Positions 17,709 to 28,012 of a stretch of DNA of 64,000 nt are shown piece after piece. The position numbers and the translations under genes were made by a program. This DNA comes from Dyadobacter sp. 50-39. GTDB lineage: Bacteria > Bacteroidota > Bacteroidia > Cytophagales > Spirosomataceae. The DNA lies in assembly GCA_001898145.1 (NCBI GenBank), contig MKSR01000030.1:45399-109398 (forward strand). Direction: 5' to 3'. The notes under the pieces are model-generated. The model was not told the DNA's origin and did not search any database. It saw only the letters and a program-made list of their open reading frames with translations. How positions within the stretch are numbered: position 1 is the stretch's first letter; every line of letters begins with the position of its first letter.

Positions 17709-17784
17709 CCACCGTCGCAGGGGCGCAGGACTTACCCCGCCGCCCCGTTCTGACAGTGTTCAGTCATCGGTTTTAGTTAATATT

Positions 17785-19527
17785 TTAGTATCCCGGGTTT
17801 TGTTTAAGCTGCGGCGACGAATTCAGTACTGTCTGCCCGATCGGGAATATTTCAGTATGGTTGTCGGCGTCCGGGGTCTTATCCCACCAGGCGCCTTTAT
17901 TGAACACACCCCAGCGGATCATATCGGTTCGGCGGCGGCCTTCCACGAGAAATTCCCTACCCCATTCGTCGAGCATTTCCTGGTCGGTTAGCTGGCTGCC
18001 GTCGGCCTTGTAAAGACTAGGAGAATTGGCCGGATAATTACGTTTGCGCACCGCATTCAGCAATGCCACAGCGCCAGCCTTGTCGCCTGAGCGGTATTTG
18101 CACTCGGCCAGGGAGTAGTAAACCTCCGCAAAACGGATCTCCGCGTAGGCCGAGGAAATCTTATTGGCATCGTCGCTCGGATAGAATGGGTATTTTACAG
18201 GAAAAATGCCCGAGTTATTGTCTGCATTGTTCATGTTGGAAGTCTTGTCGGCAATCGGCGTGCCGGGTTTGGCATCAAGGAACTTGCCCACCTGATCACG
18301 GAAATACAACGCGTACGGACCTTTGAATCCGCGGACCGTATCCGGCTTGCCGGCAGAGTTGGTGTAGGTCAGGTAGCCATGCAGGAACATTCCCTCTCTT
18401 TTGCTGTTACCCAGGTTCTTGTATTTTTTCAGGCGGACATCGTCCGGATACTTCTGGAACTTCACAAACGGCTTACCCAATGCAAACGGGTATTCCTTGC
18501 CATCGATGTCCAGACCCGGCTGCATGGCATATTTAGGATTTGCATTGCCAAAATCCGTGAATCCGAAATAGCTCGGCGCCAGGTTAGGCAACATCCAGAA
18601 ATACATTCCGCCATCATACTGCCAGTGCGTAAGCCCGAAACTTCCCGGAAAACCGAAAACCGTCTCTTTGGAAGTCGCATTGTTGTAGTCAAATGGCGCA
18701 TCCCAGCGTGATTCCAGGGCATAGGTGCCATATTTGCCGTCGATCATCTCCTGGCAAAGCTTGGCGCAGTCGGCAAAACGGTCGGTGCCGGTGTACACTT
18801 TTGCGTTGAGGTACAACCGCACCAGCAACGAGGCCGCACCTCCCTGCGTCCAGCGGCCCACCGAATTGGCGCCCAGGCTTTGGACGGTCGGCAGTTTGGG
18901 GAGCGACTCTTTCAGTTCGTTTTCGATGAAAGCGAATGCTTCCTGGGGCGTCACCTGCGGTCCGCCCGAAGTTTCACCTTTCACCTTGGTGACAATTACA
19001 ATATTGCGGTAGAAATCGAGCAGGCGCAGGTTCAGCCACGCGCGGAGTATGCGCAACTCGGCGATCATGCCATCCAGTTCGGCCTGCGTCATATCGAATT
19101 TCGACGGGTCTTTGATACCCTGCAAATCTTCCAGCGAGTTGGTGGCAAGGGTCACTCCGCCGTACAATGCGTTCCAAGGATCAGACGTAAAGCCGTCGTT
19201 GGGCGTCCAGGTATGGTAATGCACGCGCTGAAACTGCCCGCCGTCGAACCAGTCGCCCTGGCGGTTCGGGGTCATGATCTCATCGGAGCTGTTTTCCTGC
19301 AACATAAACGTATTGCCGCCCTGGATGCTCCAATAGCTGTGCTCGAACGCGCGCAAAAAGTCGCGTGTAACGTCTTCACGCGTTTGGAGGAAGTTGTCGG
19401 AGGTGATCCGGTCGAAAAGTTGCTCGTCGAGATTGGTACAGCCTACCGTCGTCAGCAGCAGCATTCCCGCTCCTATCCTGGACCATCCGGCCCGAGCCGT
19501 GTTCTTGAATATATTGATGCTTTTCAT
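17785..19527 (-). CDS. SusD/RagB family nutrient-binding outer membrane lipoprotein
   Basis: This is a 580-residue lipoprotein with a leader ending LLTTVGC. The body shows SusD hallmarks: helical TPR-like segments, an N-terminal motif (LRAFEHSYWSIQGG), a middle LRAWLNLRLLDFYRNIVIV, and a C-terminal block typical of the family (AEIRFAEVYYSLAECKYRSG, NAVRKRNY, WGREFLVEGRRRTDMIRWG). SusD proteins cap the TonB-dependent SusC barrel and bind the incoming glycan or other substrate (family knowledge). It starts 13 bp after the SusC stop, in the usual SusC-SusD order. Substrate is not predictable because no enzyme gene is adjacent. Confidence 0.93.
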   Translation of the reverse strand: MKSINIFKNTARAGWSRIGAGMLLLTTVGCTNLDEQLFDRITSDNFLQTREDVTRDFLRAFEHSYWSIQGGNTFMLQENSSDEIMTPNRQGDWFDGGQFQRVHYHTWTPNDGFTSDPWNALYGGVTLATNSLEDLQGIKDPSKFDMTQAELDGMIAELRILRAWLNLRLLDFYRNIVIVTKVKGETSGGPQVTPQEAFAFIENELKESLPKLPTVQSLGANSVGRWTQGGAASLLVRLYLNAKVYTGTDRFADCAKLCQEMIDGKYGTYALESRWDAPFDYNNATSKETVFGFPGSFGLTHWQYDGGMYFWMLPNLAPSYFGFTDFGNANPKYAMQPGLDIDGKEYPFALGKPFVKFQKYPDDVRLKKYKNLGNSKREGMFLHGYLTYTNSAGKPDTVRGFKGPYALYFRDQVGKFLDAKPGTPIADKTSNMNNADNNSGIFPVKYPFYPSDDANKISSAYAEIRFAEVYYSLAECKYRSGDKAGAVALLNAVRKRNYPANSPSLYKADGSQLTDQEMLDEWGREFLVEGRRRTDMIRWGVFNKGAWWDKTPDADNHTEIFPIGQTVLNSSPQLKQNPGY

Positions 19528-19540
19528 TGTGTTTCAAAAA

Positions 19541-22500
19541 TTAGAAGGTGAGCTGAACGCCTAGCAGCAACTGGGTAGTCGACGGGTAATAATTGAGCGT
19601 ACCGTTGTTATCGCCGTTTTTGTTCACACCCGGATAAAGTCCATTTACGTTGATCAGGTCAGGATCCCCGCCGGTAAACTTCGTGAAAGTAGCCAGGTTG
19701 CGGGTCGTCGCATAAATACGTACCGATTGCATGAATTTCGTCTGAACAGGCTGGGTATAGCTCAATGTCACGTTATCCACTTTCAAAAATCCGCCCTGTT
19801 CTAGGAAATAATCCGATAGTGTCGAATACGTGGTAGGGCTGGTCAACTTCGAATATTTGCCTCCGTCGTAAGCCGATTTGAGCACATTCGCATTTTCCTG
19901 CGTCGCCGGTGTTCCCAGGTAGAAGGCATAGGTATTGAACAGCTTGTAGCCGAATGCGCCGCGCAGGAACACGCCCAGGTCCCACTTTTTGTATTTGAAA
20001 TTGTTGGAAAGGCCCATGGTAAATTTCGGAAGGCCGTTTCCTACAAATTGCTTGTCGTCGTTCGTCGCCTGGTTACCCGGAATCACCTCCCCTTTCTTAT
20101 TATACACCAGCAATGCACCCTGCTCATTCACGCCTGCCGATTTAAGCGCGTAGAAGCTACCGATGCGCGTGTCTTCCTGCAAACGCTGCAACGTACCCGG
20201 GCTACCCGGAGCAGGCATGCCCACCACATCGACGTACTTCTGGCCTTTGAAAAGCGCGTTGGAAAAAGAGACGAATTTGTTGTTGTTGTAGGCGCCCGTG
20301 AAACCGAGGTCATAGGTAAAATCGCCCTTCCGGAGTACCGCGGCATTCAATTGCAATTCGAAACCGGTATTACGCATGGTACCTACGTTGGCGAACGTCT
20401 GGCCCTGGATGTTCGGCGGGTTGGATACATTGTAGTTTCCCAACAAGTCGCGGTTGGTACGTATGTAGTAGTTCAGACTACCGGAAACTCTGCTTCCGAA
20501 AAGCTCGAAATCCAGACCCGCGTTGAAGTTGGCTGCTTTTTCCCAGCGCAGATCGTAGTTGGTGTTCTGGCTGGGGCCCCACACCTGGTAATTGATGCCG
20601 TTATACAGATAGTAACCGTAGCCACCGTAAGTATCCAGCGAAAGATAGTTACCAAAATCCTGGTTACCGGTCTCACCGTAATCTGCCCGTACTTTCAGTT
20701 CGTTCAGCCAGGAAATATCTTTCAGGAAACCTTCCTGCGTAGCACGCCATGCTACCGAAGCTGCCGGGAAGTAGCCCCATTTGTTGGAATAACCGAATTT
20801 GGACGACCCTTCACGGCGCAAGCTGGCCGACAGGTAATATTTCTGGTCAAAATCGTAGTTCAGACGACCGAAGAATGCGATCAGCTTGGACGAGTTCCTG
20901 TAAGAACCCACGTTGTTAATGCCCTGCTGGAGGTTCCAGAGACCGCTCCCGAGGTTATTGTAAGTCAATACATTGGAAGGAAAGTTCTCGTTTTTCGCAT
21001 TGAAACCCGACGAGGTGAAATACTGGAACGAGTAGCCACCTAAGAGTTTAACAGAATGCTTGTTCAGATCCAGGTAATAGTTACCGATCCACTCGAAGCT
21101 TTTCTGGTCGTTTTCTTCCAGAATCTGCTCGCCGGTGTTGCGTTTACTTCCATTGATGACCGTCGTCAGCGTCGATGGGGTGAACAAATACCTTCTCATG
21201 GAAGAATTCACTTCACCGATCGTCACGATGGTATTCAGGTTTTCGAGGATATTGATTTTTGCGGAACCATTCATATCCAGCAGCTTGTATTCACGGTCGG
21301 ACTTGACGCCCTTCGCGACTTCAACCGGGTTATTAGCAAAAAATCCGGAAGTCAGATAGGCATATTTGCCGGTTGAGTCGCGTACGTCGAGCGTCGGGTT
21401 CAGGGTCAGTGCGTAGTTAAAGCCGCTGTAATCGGCGTCGCTGGTTTTGGTGTAGCGCGGCGCGGCGGTGAAAGCCAGTTCGACGATGTTGTTGGCCGTC
21501 TTATGGTTGATGTTGATCCTTCCGCCATACTCGCGTTTGGCTGAACGGAGGTCGATCCCATTCGCATCGCGGTAATCGAGGGAGGTGAAATAGTTGGTCT
21601 TGCCGTTGCCACCGGAAAATTGAAGGGTATGCTTGTGCGAGAACGACGGGTTGCGCTTGACAGCATTCATCCAGTTAGTATTGCCGCCAAAATCGACGCC
21701 GCGCTTGCGGGCAAGGAAATCATCTTTCGAAAGCACTTCCAGCTGGTTGGTAGCCCAGTCGAAAGTCGTGTAACCGTCATAGAATATACGCGAAGTTTCG
21801 GAGCCTTTCTTGGTGGTAATCACAATCACCCCGTTGCTGCCGCGTGTACCGTAAATGGCCGATGCGGCACCGCCTTTCAATACGTCTATCGACTCGATCT
21901 CGTTCTGGTTGATGTTGTCGATGTTTCCACCGGGCACCCCGTTGATGACAAACAATGGCCCCAGCCCGGCGCTCCGCGACGACGCCCCGCGCAACTGGAT
22001 GCTGGGCGAAGAGTTCGGATCGGCAGCCGCGGTGTTGGTCACCGACAAGCCAGCCACTTTGCCTTGTATCGCCATCAGGGGATTATTGCCGCCCACGCGA
22101 AGCAGGTCCTTACCCGAAAGGTGCGTAATGGCGCTGGAAACTTCCTTTTTGTTCAGCGAGCCGTAGCCTATCACCACTACTTCGTTCAGCTGCTTCTGAT
22201 CTTCGGCCAGGTTCACATCAATGGATGTCCTTCCTGCGAGCGCTATTTCCTGGCTAATGTAACCCACATTGGAAACCACCAGCGTGGCGTTGGCATTGCT
22301 TACTTCCAGTTTGAAGGTGCCATCCACTTGCGAGACAGTACCATTATTGGTGCCTTTTTCCAGAATGGCCACCCCCGGCAGAACATCTTTGGAATCCCGG
22401 ATTTTACCGGAAATCTGAACGGTATTTTGTGCGCTGGCTTGCCACGCCGAAAGCATCAGCAGCAGACAGCCCAGCCATGCGGTTGCCCGCGCAAAGGAAT

Positions 22501-22558
22501 GTCCAACCGGCAACAGATATCTGACCCGGTCGGTCGATTTGTATAATTTCATTTTCAT
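19541..22558 (-). CDS. SusC/RagA family TonB-dependent outer membrane transporter
   Basis: This is a 1005-residue TonB-dependent receptor. A signal peptide (ending WQASAQ) precedes a carboxypeptidase-like domain (VQISGKIRDSKDVLPGV), the SusC signature plug region (LNEVVVIGYGSLNKKEVSSA), a plug domain (GGAASAIYGTRGSNGVIVIT) and a long beta-barrel ending in LLLGVQLTF, an aromatic terminus typical of outer membrane barrels. It imports a ligand captured by the SusD partner using TonB energy. A second ATG two codons in is possible. It is divergent from the hybrid sensor-regulator at 22787, the classical regulator arrangement. Confidence 0.95.
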   Translation of the reverse strand: MKMKLYKSTDRVRYLLPVGHSFARATAWLGCLLLMLSAWQASAQNTVQISGKIRDSKDVLPGVAILEKGTNNGTVSQVDGTFKLEVSNANATLVVSNVGYISQEIALAGRTSIDVNLAEDQKQLNEVVVIGYGSLNKKEVSSAITHLSGKDLLRVGGNNPLMAIQGKVAGLSVTNTAAADPNSSPSIQLRGASSRSAGLGPLFVINGVPGGNIDNINQNEIESIDVLKGGAASAIYGTRGSNGVIVITTKKGSETSRIFYDGYTTFDWATNQLEVLSKDDFLARKRGVDFGGNTNWMNAVKRNPSFSHKHTLQFSGGNGKTNYFTSLDYRDANGIDLRSAKREYGGRININHKTANNIVELAFTAAPRYTKTSDADYSGFNYALTLNPTLDVRDSTGKYAYLTSGFFANNPVEVAKGVKSDREYKLLDMNGSAKINILENLNTIVTIGEVNSSMRRYLFTPSTLTTVINGSKRNTGEQILEENDQKSFEWIGNYYLDLNKHSVKLLGGYSFQYFTSSGFNAKNENFPSNVLTYNNLGSGLWNLQQGINNVGSYRNSSKLIAFFGRLNYDFDQKYYLSASLRREGSSKFGYSNKWGYFPAASVAWRATQEGFLKDISWLNELKVRADYGETGNQDFGNYLSLDTYGGYGYYLYNGINYQVWGPSQNTNYDLRWEKAANFNAGLDFELFGSRVSGSLNYYIRTNRDLLGNYNVSNPPNIQGQTFANVGTMRNTGFELQLNAAVLRKGDFTYDLGFTGAYNNNKFVSFSNALFKGQKYVDVVGMPAPGSPGTLQRLQEDTRIGSFYALKSAGVNEQGALLVYNKKGEVIPGNQATNDDKQFVGNGLPKFTMGLSNNFKYKKWDLGVFLRGAFGYKLFNTYAFYLGTPATQENANVLKSAYDGGKYSKLTSPTTYSTLSDYFLEQGGFLKVDNVTLSYTQPVQTKFMQSVRIYATTRNLATFTKFTGGDPDLINVNGLYPGVNKNGDNNGTLNYYPSTTQLLLGVQLTF

Positions 22559-22735
22559 GAAGGATTGTTAGGTGAAATGCTCCGCAGCGTTGTTACTTTT
22601 TAATTATAATATTGGATTAAAAAAGACTGCTGCGAAGTTCCGGGTTTAGCAGATAACGGGATGATCGTTTTGTCTCAATTTTGAATCAAAATGTCTCACC
22701 GTAAAATCTTATGATTTAACTAAGATTTTAGTGGA

Positions 22736-22743
22736 TATCTTTG
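22736..22743 (+). promoter_or_regulatory. Bacteroidota -7 box upstream of the hybrid regulator gene
   Basis: TATCTTTG fits TAnnTTTG and lies about 44 nt before the likely start of the hybrid two-component gene. No convincing TTG element at about 20 nt upstream was found, so the promoter call rests on the -7 box. Confidence 0.4.
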
Positions 22744-22786
22744 CATACCGGTTGTGTCAGGTTGTGTGTTTTATATGTAGTTTAAA

Positions 22787-25700
22787 TTGGTGAGGACAAT
22801 TGTTTCCATCCTGCTTGCCCTATTGATTGCCCCGCAAATCCTTGCGCAGGATAGTCCATTCTATTTCAGGAATTACCAGGTTTCCGACGGGCTTTCGGGC
22901 AATGCCGTGGGCGAGATGGTGCAGGATAAAAAAGGATTTATGTGGTTTGCAAGCCGCAATGGCCTCAACCGGTTCGACGGCCACAATTTCAAGGTTTTCC
23001 AGAGTGTGGCCGGCGACTCGCTGAGCATTGGCAGCAACTCTATTTTTGCATTATATGAAGACGCCTCCGAGAAGCTATGGGTCGGCACCCACAAGGGCGT
23101 GTACCGCTACGACCCCGTCGCCGACCGCTTCGAAGCATTCCGGCTGATACCCGCTGGCGAAGTGCTCGAAATCCGAGGCGACCGTTCAGGTAATATCTGG
23201 ATCATTTCGGATCTGCAACTCTACCGCTATCATGTACGAACAGGACGTGCGGCACGAATTGACCTTGGCGGCGGCCAGCCCGTTTCCCTGCATATCTCAG
23301 CGTCGGGGGTCGTTTGGGTGGCGTGCAACAACGGTGTGGTCCGGCATTATGATCAGCAAACCGGCCGTTTTGAATCCTTCAACGTCGGAGAGCTATCCGG
23401 CATCCGGGATATTTACGGTTCAACAACGGTGCATACAGTAGGCGATTCGGCACTACTGATCGGCACGATGAAGAAGGTACTACTCCTGAATTTTGCCCGC
23501 AAGCAGGTAAGAAACCTGACGGCCGCCGGCCTGCCCGGTGAGGACATCCAGGTGCACACCATTTTTCAGAAAAGCGACCGGGAATTCTGGCTTGGTACCG
23601 AATCGGGGCTTTACATTCTTGACCTGGTCTCGGGCCGGTCCCAGCACATTGTCCGCGAACAATTCAACCGCTACTCCATCACCGACAATATCGTCAACTC
23701 GATCCTGCGCGACCGCGAAGGCGGTATCTGGATCACCACCCAGTTTGGGGGTATCAACTACTACTCTACCCAGTTCAACAATTTCCGCAAGTTCTTTCCA
23801 AAACCCGGTAACAGCATCAGCGGCAGCATTGTACACGAAATTACCGGCGACAGGAATGGCTATTTGTGGGTAGGTACCGAAGACGCGGGCCTCAACCGGA
23901 TGGATACCCGGACCGGCCATTTCAAAGCTTTTTTGCCCGACGGCCGTCCTGGCAGCATTTCCTACCGCAATCTGCACGGCATGGTGGCCGACGGCAACGA
24001 GCTGTGGGTGGGCACCTACGAGCATGGGCTCGACGTGATCGATCTTCGGACCGAACGGGTAATCCGTCACTACAATGCCTCCTCCGACCCGCGCTCACTG
24101 AGCAGCAACTTCATTGTGACGATGTACAAAACCCGCGGGGGCGACATTCTGGCCGGCACCTGGATAGGCCTGTGCAAATACAACCGCGCCACCGACGATT
24201 TTACAAGGCTGCCGTTTTTCAACAGTCAGGTACAAAGCATCCATGAAGATGCCGAGGGAACACTCTGGGTGGCCAGCTATGGCCGGGGGGTTTCCTATTT
24301 TAATCCCAAAACCGGAAAGAAAGGCTACCTGAGGTACAGCGCCGACCGGCCGGCAGGGCTCGTGGACAACTACGTCAACAGCATTTACCAAAGCATCGAT
24401 AAAAGCATCTGGCTCTGCACCGAGCACGGGCTTTCGCGCTATAATCCCGGAAACGGCCAGTTCCGGAACTATCGCAAGACAGACGGCCTGCCCGATAACC
24501 AGGTATTCCGCTTGCTGGAAGACGAGGCGGGCAATTTCTGGATCACGACCTCGCGCGGGCTTGCCAGGCTCGATGGCCGCACCGACCGGTTCACCAATTT
24601 CCACATGGGCAACGGCCTGCCGACCGATCAATTCAATTACAATTCGTCTTTCAAGGATTCAGATGGCACCCTGTATTTCGGCACAGTGGCAGGGATGGTC
24701 GGCTTCAAGCCGGCAGCATTGCTGCGGAATGCATTTGTGCCGCCGGTTTACATTACCCGCTTGCAGGTTAATAACCGCGATGTCGATATCCGCCAGCAGG
24801 ATGCGCCGCTGAAACAGTCTGTTGTGTACGCCAGCGACCTTACCCTTCCCTACCACAGTTCAAGCCTGAGCTTCGATGTAGCGGTACTGAGCTATGTCAT
24901 TCCTGAACAGAACAGCTACCAGTACCAGATGCAGGGCTTGTCCCACGAGTGGGTGCCTATTCACGGCGACAGCCGGCGCATCCATTTTGCCAAACTGCCG
25001 CCGGGTGATTATACCCTGAAAATTCGCGGGGCTAACAACGACGGCATTTGGAACAACCGTGAAACCAGGCTTCGAATCACCATTTTACCGCCTTTCTGGG
25101 CAACCGGCTGGGCCTATCTTTTTTATGTGGTGCTGGTCGTGAGTATTATTGTCGTAATTTTTCGTTACTATTTTCTCGCCCTCCACGAGAAAAACCGTCG
25201 GCAGATCGAGACGATCGAGATGGGGAAAGAGCGGGAAATTTATAATGCCAAGATCGACTTTTTTACCAATGTAGCCCACGAAATCCGCACGCCGCTGACG
25301 CTGATCAAGATGCCGCTCGACAAGCTGCTCGTCAATAGAAAGTCGGATCCCGAAATGATTGAGAGTTTGAACATGATTGATAAAAACACCTCCCGCCTGA
25401 TCGACCTTACCAACCAGCTCCTCGATTTCCGAAAGGCCGAGGCCAACAATTACAGCCTCAATTTTACCAAAACCGACATCAACGATCTGCTAAGCGATGT
25501 TTTCGGCACATTCCGCCCGGCTGCCGAGCAAAAGCAACTGCAATACAAACTCGAACTGCCGCGCATTACCTTACAGGCCTTTGTGGATGAAGAGGCTTGC
25601 AAGAAAATTGTCAGCAACCTGGTCAATAATGCGATAAAATATGCGGAGAGCAGTGTCAGGGTAAAGCTTTCGCCATTTAACAGCGATGACCTTTTGTTCC

Positions 25701-26761
25701 ATATCGAATTCACGAACGACGGCCCGCTGATAGGCTACGACGAACGTGACCGGATTTTCGAGCCTTTCTACCGGGCCGAGGGTAGCAGCAAAGAACCGGG
25801 AACAGGTATAGGCCTGCCTCTGGCGCGATCGCTGGCGGAGCTGCACAAGGGAACGCTTGAACTGAAACGCTCCGAGCTGGATCAGAATACTTTCCTGCTG
25901 TCTATACCAATCCACCAGGACTACGAACTGGACCTGAACAGGGAAGACGAAAGCCATTACCATACCGCGGACGGACACCAGGCAGCCCACAACGCCGCCA
26001 GCCCCAACAAACCAAACGTGCTGCTGGTGGAAGACAACGCCGAAATCCTGGGATACCTGGGCCGCGAGCTAAGCTTGGAATACAACATTTTCAGGGCGGG
26101 CGACGGCAGGCAGGCGATCTTGCTTTTACAGGAAGAAAACGTCCACCTGGTCATCAGCGACATTATGATGCCCGTGATGGATGGCATCGCATTGTGCCGG
26201 GAAATGAAAAACGACGTGCGTTTCAGCCACATTCCGATCATTTTGCTGACCGCTAAAAACTCCATCAGCTCAAAAATCGAGGGGCTGGAAGTGGGTGCCG
26301 ACGCATATATCGAGAAACCGTTTTCACTCGACCATTTGTCGGCCCAGATCAGTAACCTGCTGCAGAACCGTGACATTATCAAGGATTATTTCGCACGCTC
26401 TCCGCTGACACACATTAAGGGCATTGCATTTTCACGGGCAGACAAGGATTTTCTTGAACAGCTGAATGCAATTATCAGCGAACACATCGCCGATAGCGAC
26501 CTGGACGTGGACATGCTTTCCTCTAAAATGAATATGAGCCGCCCGACGCTTTACCGGAAGATCAAAGGCATCTCCGATATGACGCCCAATGAGTTGATCA
26601 ACCTTTCCCGCCTCAAAAAAGCGGCTGAGCTGCTTGCCGAAAAGAATTACAAGATTAACGAGGTGGCCGATATGGTGGGGTACAGCGTTCCGACCAACTT
26701 TTCACGCGATTTTCAGAAGCAATTCGGCGTAAGCCCTTCGGGGTACGTGAATGCATTGTAG
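22787..26761 (+). CDS. hybrid two-component system sensor-regulator (HTCS)
   Basis: This is a 1324-residue one-protein two-component system. A signal peptide (ending ILAQ) precedes a periplasmic sensor of two seven-bladed propellers with repeated GNIWI/GGIWIT-type motifs, a Y_Y_Y domain (KLPPGDYTLKIRG), and one transmembrane helix near residue 770-795. Then follow HisKA (His in NVAHEIRTPLTLI), HATPase (NLVNNAIKYAE, GTGIGLPLARSLAELHKG), a receiver (LLVEDNAEIL, SDIMMPVMDG) from about residue 1078, and a C-terminal AraC-type HTH (RPTLYRKIKG, GVSPSGYV). The start is TTG 22787 or GTG 22790. It faces away from susC and very likely controls it; the ligand is probably the imported substrate or a fragment of it. 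Confidence 0.93.
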   Translation: MVRTIVSILLALLIAPQILAQDSPFYFRNYQVSDGLSGNAVGEMVQDKKGFMWFASRNGLNRFDGHNFKVFQSVAGDSLSIGSNSIFALYEDASEKLWVGTHKGVYRYDPVADRFEAFRLIPAGEVLEIRGDRSGNIWIISDLQLYRYHVRTGRAARIDLGGGQPVSLHISASGVVWVACNNGVVRHYDQQTGRFESFNVGELSGIRDIYGSTTVHTVGDSALLIGTMKKVLLLNFARKQVRNLTAAGLPGEDIQVHTIFQKSDREFWLGTESGLYILDLVSGRSQHIVREQFNRYSITDNIVNSILRDREGGIWITTQFGGINYYSTQFNNFRKFFPKPGNSISGSIVHEITGDRNGYLWVGTEDAGLNRMDTRTGHFKAFLPDGRPGSISYRNLHGMVADGNELWVGTYEHGLDVIDLRTERVIRHYNASSDPRSLSSNFIVTMYKTRGGDILAGTWIGLCKYNRATDDFTRLPFFNSQVQSIHEDAEGTLWVASYGRGVSYFNPKTGKKGYLRYSADRPAGLVDNYVNSIYQSIDKSIWLCTEHGLSRYNPGNGQFRNYRKTDGLPDNQVFRLLEDEAGNFWITTSRGLARLDGRTDRFTNFHMGNGLPTDQFNYNSSFKDSDGTLYFGTVAGMVGFKPAALLRNAFVPPVYITRLQVNNRDVDIRQQDAPLKQSVVYASDLTLPYHSSSLSFDVAVLSYVIPEQNSYQYQMQGLSHEWVPIHGDSRRIHFAKLPPGDYTLKIRGANNDGIWNNRETRLRITILPPFWATGWAYLFYVVLVVSIIVVIFRYYFLALHEKNRRQIETIEMGKEREIYNAKIDFFTNVAHEIRTPLTLIKMPLDKLLVNRKSDPEMIESLNMIDKNTSRLIDLTNQLLDFRKAEANNYSLNFTKTDINDLLSDVFGTFRPAAEQKQLQYKLELPRITLQAFVDEEACKKIVSNLVNNAIKYAESSVRVKLSPFNSDDLLFHIEFTNDGPLIGYDERDRIFEPFYRAEGSSKEPGTGIGLPLARSLAELHKGTLELKRSELDQNTFLLSIPIHQDYELDLNREDESHYHTADGHQAAHNAASPNKPNVLLVEDNAEILGYLGRELSLEYNIFRAGDGRQAILLLQEENVHLVISDIMMPVMDGIALCREMKNDVRFSHIPIILLTAKNSISSKIEGLEVGADAYIEKPFSLDHLSAQISNLLQNRDIIKDYFARSPLTHIKGIAFSRADKDFLEQLNAIISEHIADSDLDVDMLSSKMNMSRPTLYRKIKGISDMTPNELINLSRLKKAAELLAEKNYKINEVADMVGYSVPTNFSRDFQKQFGVSPSGYVNAL

Positions 26762-26779
26762 GGCCTTTCCCGCCGCGTC

Positions 26780-27751
26780 TCAGATAACCTCTGAATCGTA
26801 CACATTGAACCGGATGCTATCGAACTGGATGGGAGCCTTGCTCACAATGTAAATATCCTGCAATCCGGAGCTGATTTGACGGTAACGGGTATACCTTTCT
26901 TTCGTCAGCCCCAGGGCGGAAAAACACTGGGTCAGGTAATGTTCGCTTACGAACGTGGTACCGTAGACGCTGGCATTCTTGATGCTATCTTCGACGACGC
27001 TGTCGCTGTCTTCACTTTGTGTTGAAAAAATAAAATCCTGGCTTGAATACCTCAACGAGGTGTCGTGAACCGTGAATGCGAGCACACCGTCGGGGACAAG
27101 GCAGTTCCACAGCTGTTTCAGCCATCGTTTGAAGAGGTCTTCCGGTAGATGGCTGAACAGCGAGGCCACAAAAATAAACCGGAAGCTCATGGCTGGACGG
27201 AACTCTTCCGGCACGAACGACGAGTGAATGCCATTGACCCCGAATTTTTCGGTCTGGAAATCGACACCATGCTTTTTCACATCGGCGGTGTAGATCTGCC
27301 GCGCAGGCATCACATGTACCAGATGCCGTTCCAGTGTGCCGTAGCCTGAGGCAAAATCAAGAAACGGGCCGGCGTGGTGCTCCCAATGCTTTCCCCAGCG
27401 CTTCTCACCGATTTTACTGACCATGTCGAGCAGGCTCACCCCTCTGACAAGGTAGGCGCGCACGGCCGCCTCAACACTGAAACCATTATTGATGAAATGC
27501 AGGAGCATCATATCATTTTTAGAGATCTCCGTGTTGAGCCCGTCCGGCAAGCCGAGTACTTTCTTAACCCTTTCCACTTCCTGCAAAATTCCCTCGTTCA
27601 GGCGCCATTCGTCGGGATAAATGTCGTGGACCCGCTGTTCAAGCGCGTGGAGCTTCTGATTGGTCTCCTTATGAAGCGCCATTTGGGATATAATGTATTT
27701 GACCGGCGGCCCAAATACCAGCATGACCATTTTCTTGAGTATTACTTTCAT
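26780..27751 (-). CDS. class I SAM-dependent methyltransferase
   Basis: The protein is about 323 residues from the ATG at 27751; the frame opens earlier at a TTG. The N-terminal third is helical and coiled-coil-like (KETNQKLHALEQRVHDI). The methyltransferase core starts with the SAM-binding glycine motif in FLDFASGYGTLERHL, then a strand with TADVKKHGVD, FIFVASLFSHLPEDL and VPDGVLAFTVHDTSL, giving motifs I to post-III. Similar proteins are found in polysaccharide or surface-molecule clusters. No such cluster is here, so the substrate is unknown. It is convergent with the hybrid regulator. Confidence 0.78.
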   Translation of the reverse strand: MKVILKKMVMLVFGPPVKYIISQMALHKETNQKLHALEQRVHDIYPDEWRLNEGILQEVERVKKVLGLPDGLNTEISKNDMMLLHFINNGFSVEAAVRAYLVRGVSLLDMVSKIGEKRWGKHWEHHAGPFLDFASGYGTLERHLVHVMPARQIYTADVKKHGVDFQTEKFGVNGIHSSFVPEEFRPAMSFRFIFVASLFSHLPEDLFKRWLKQLWNCLVPDGVLAFTVHDTSLRYSSQDFIFSTQSEDSDSVVEDSIKNASVYGTTFVSEHYLTQCFSALGLTKERYTRYRQISSGLQDIYIVSKAPIQFDSIRFNVYDSEVI

Positions 27752-27940
27752 AACCAGCAACTGTTAAAGGTGGAACACTTGAATCGTAATCTTTGAAAAA
27801 AGGCGGATGGCCATCCATAAGCAGAAGACAACAAAGAAGTTACGAGTGTTGCGAGTCGTTAAAGTTTTTGGGAGATTTTGTAGTTATCGGGTAACATTGA
27901 GGGTTACCGGAGAAGCCTACAATGGCTCAATACGCCCACA

Positions 27941-27964
27941 AAAAAAGCGCACTTTCGGGCGCTT
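27941..27964 (-). terminator. terminator of the DHFR-like/luciferase-like genes
   Basis: On the minus strand a short stem (AAGCGC at 27959-27964 with GCGCTT at 27945-27950, loop of 8) is followed by a run of T. It lies about 50 nt after the stop of the gene at 28013. The 240-nt gap between 27773 and 28012 holds only this and a short spurious reading frame. Confidence 0.65.
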
Positions 27965-28012
27965 CTGTATTGTTGGTGAAGATAAAATACGTAAAGCCGG
28001 TCGGGTATGCTT

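Noticed and set aside
18880-19551. 223-codon plus-strand frame
   Set aside because: Lies antisense to the SusD gene, whose family blocks are clear. GC-rich shadow frames are common in this window.
20048-22546. Several long plus-strand frames across SusC
   Set aside because: All are antisense to a fully recognisable SusC gene and none shows a family motif.
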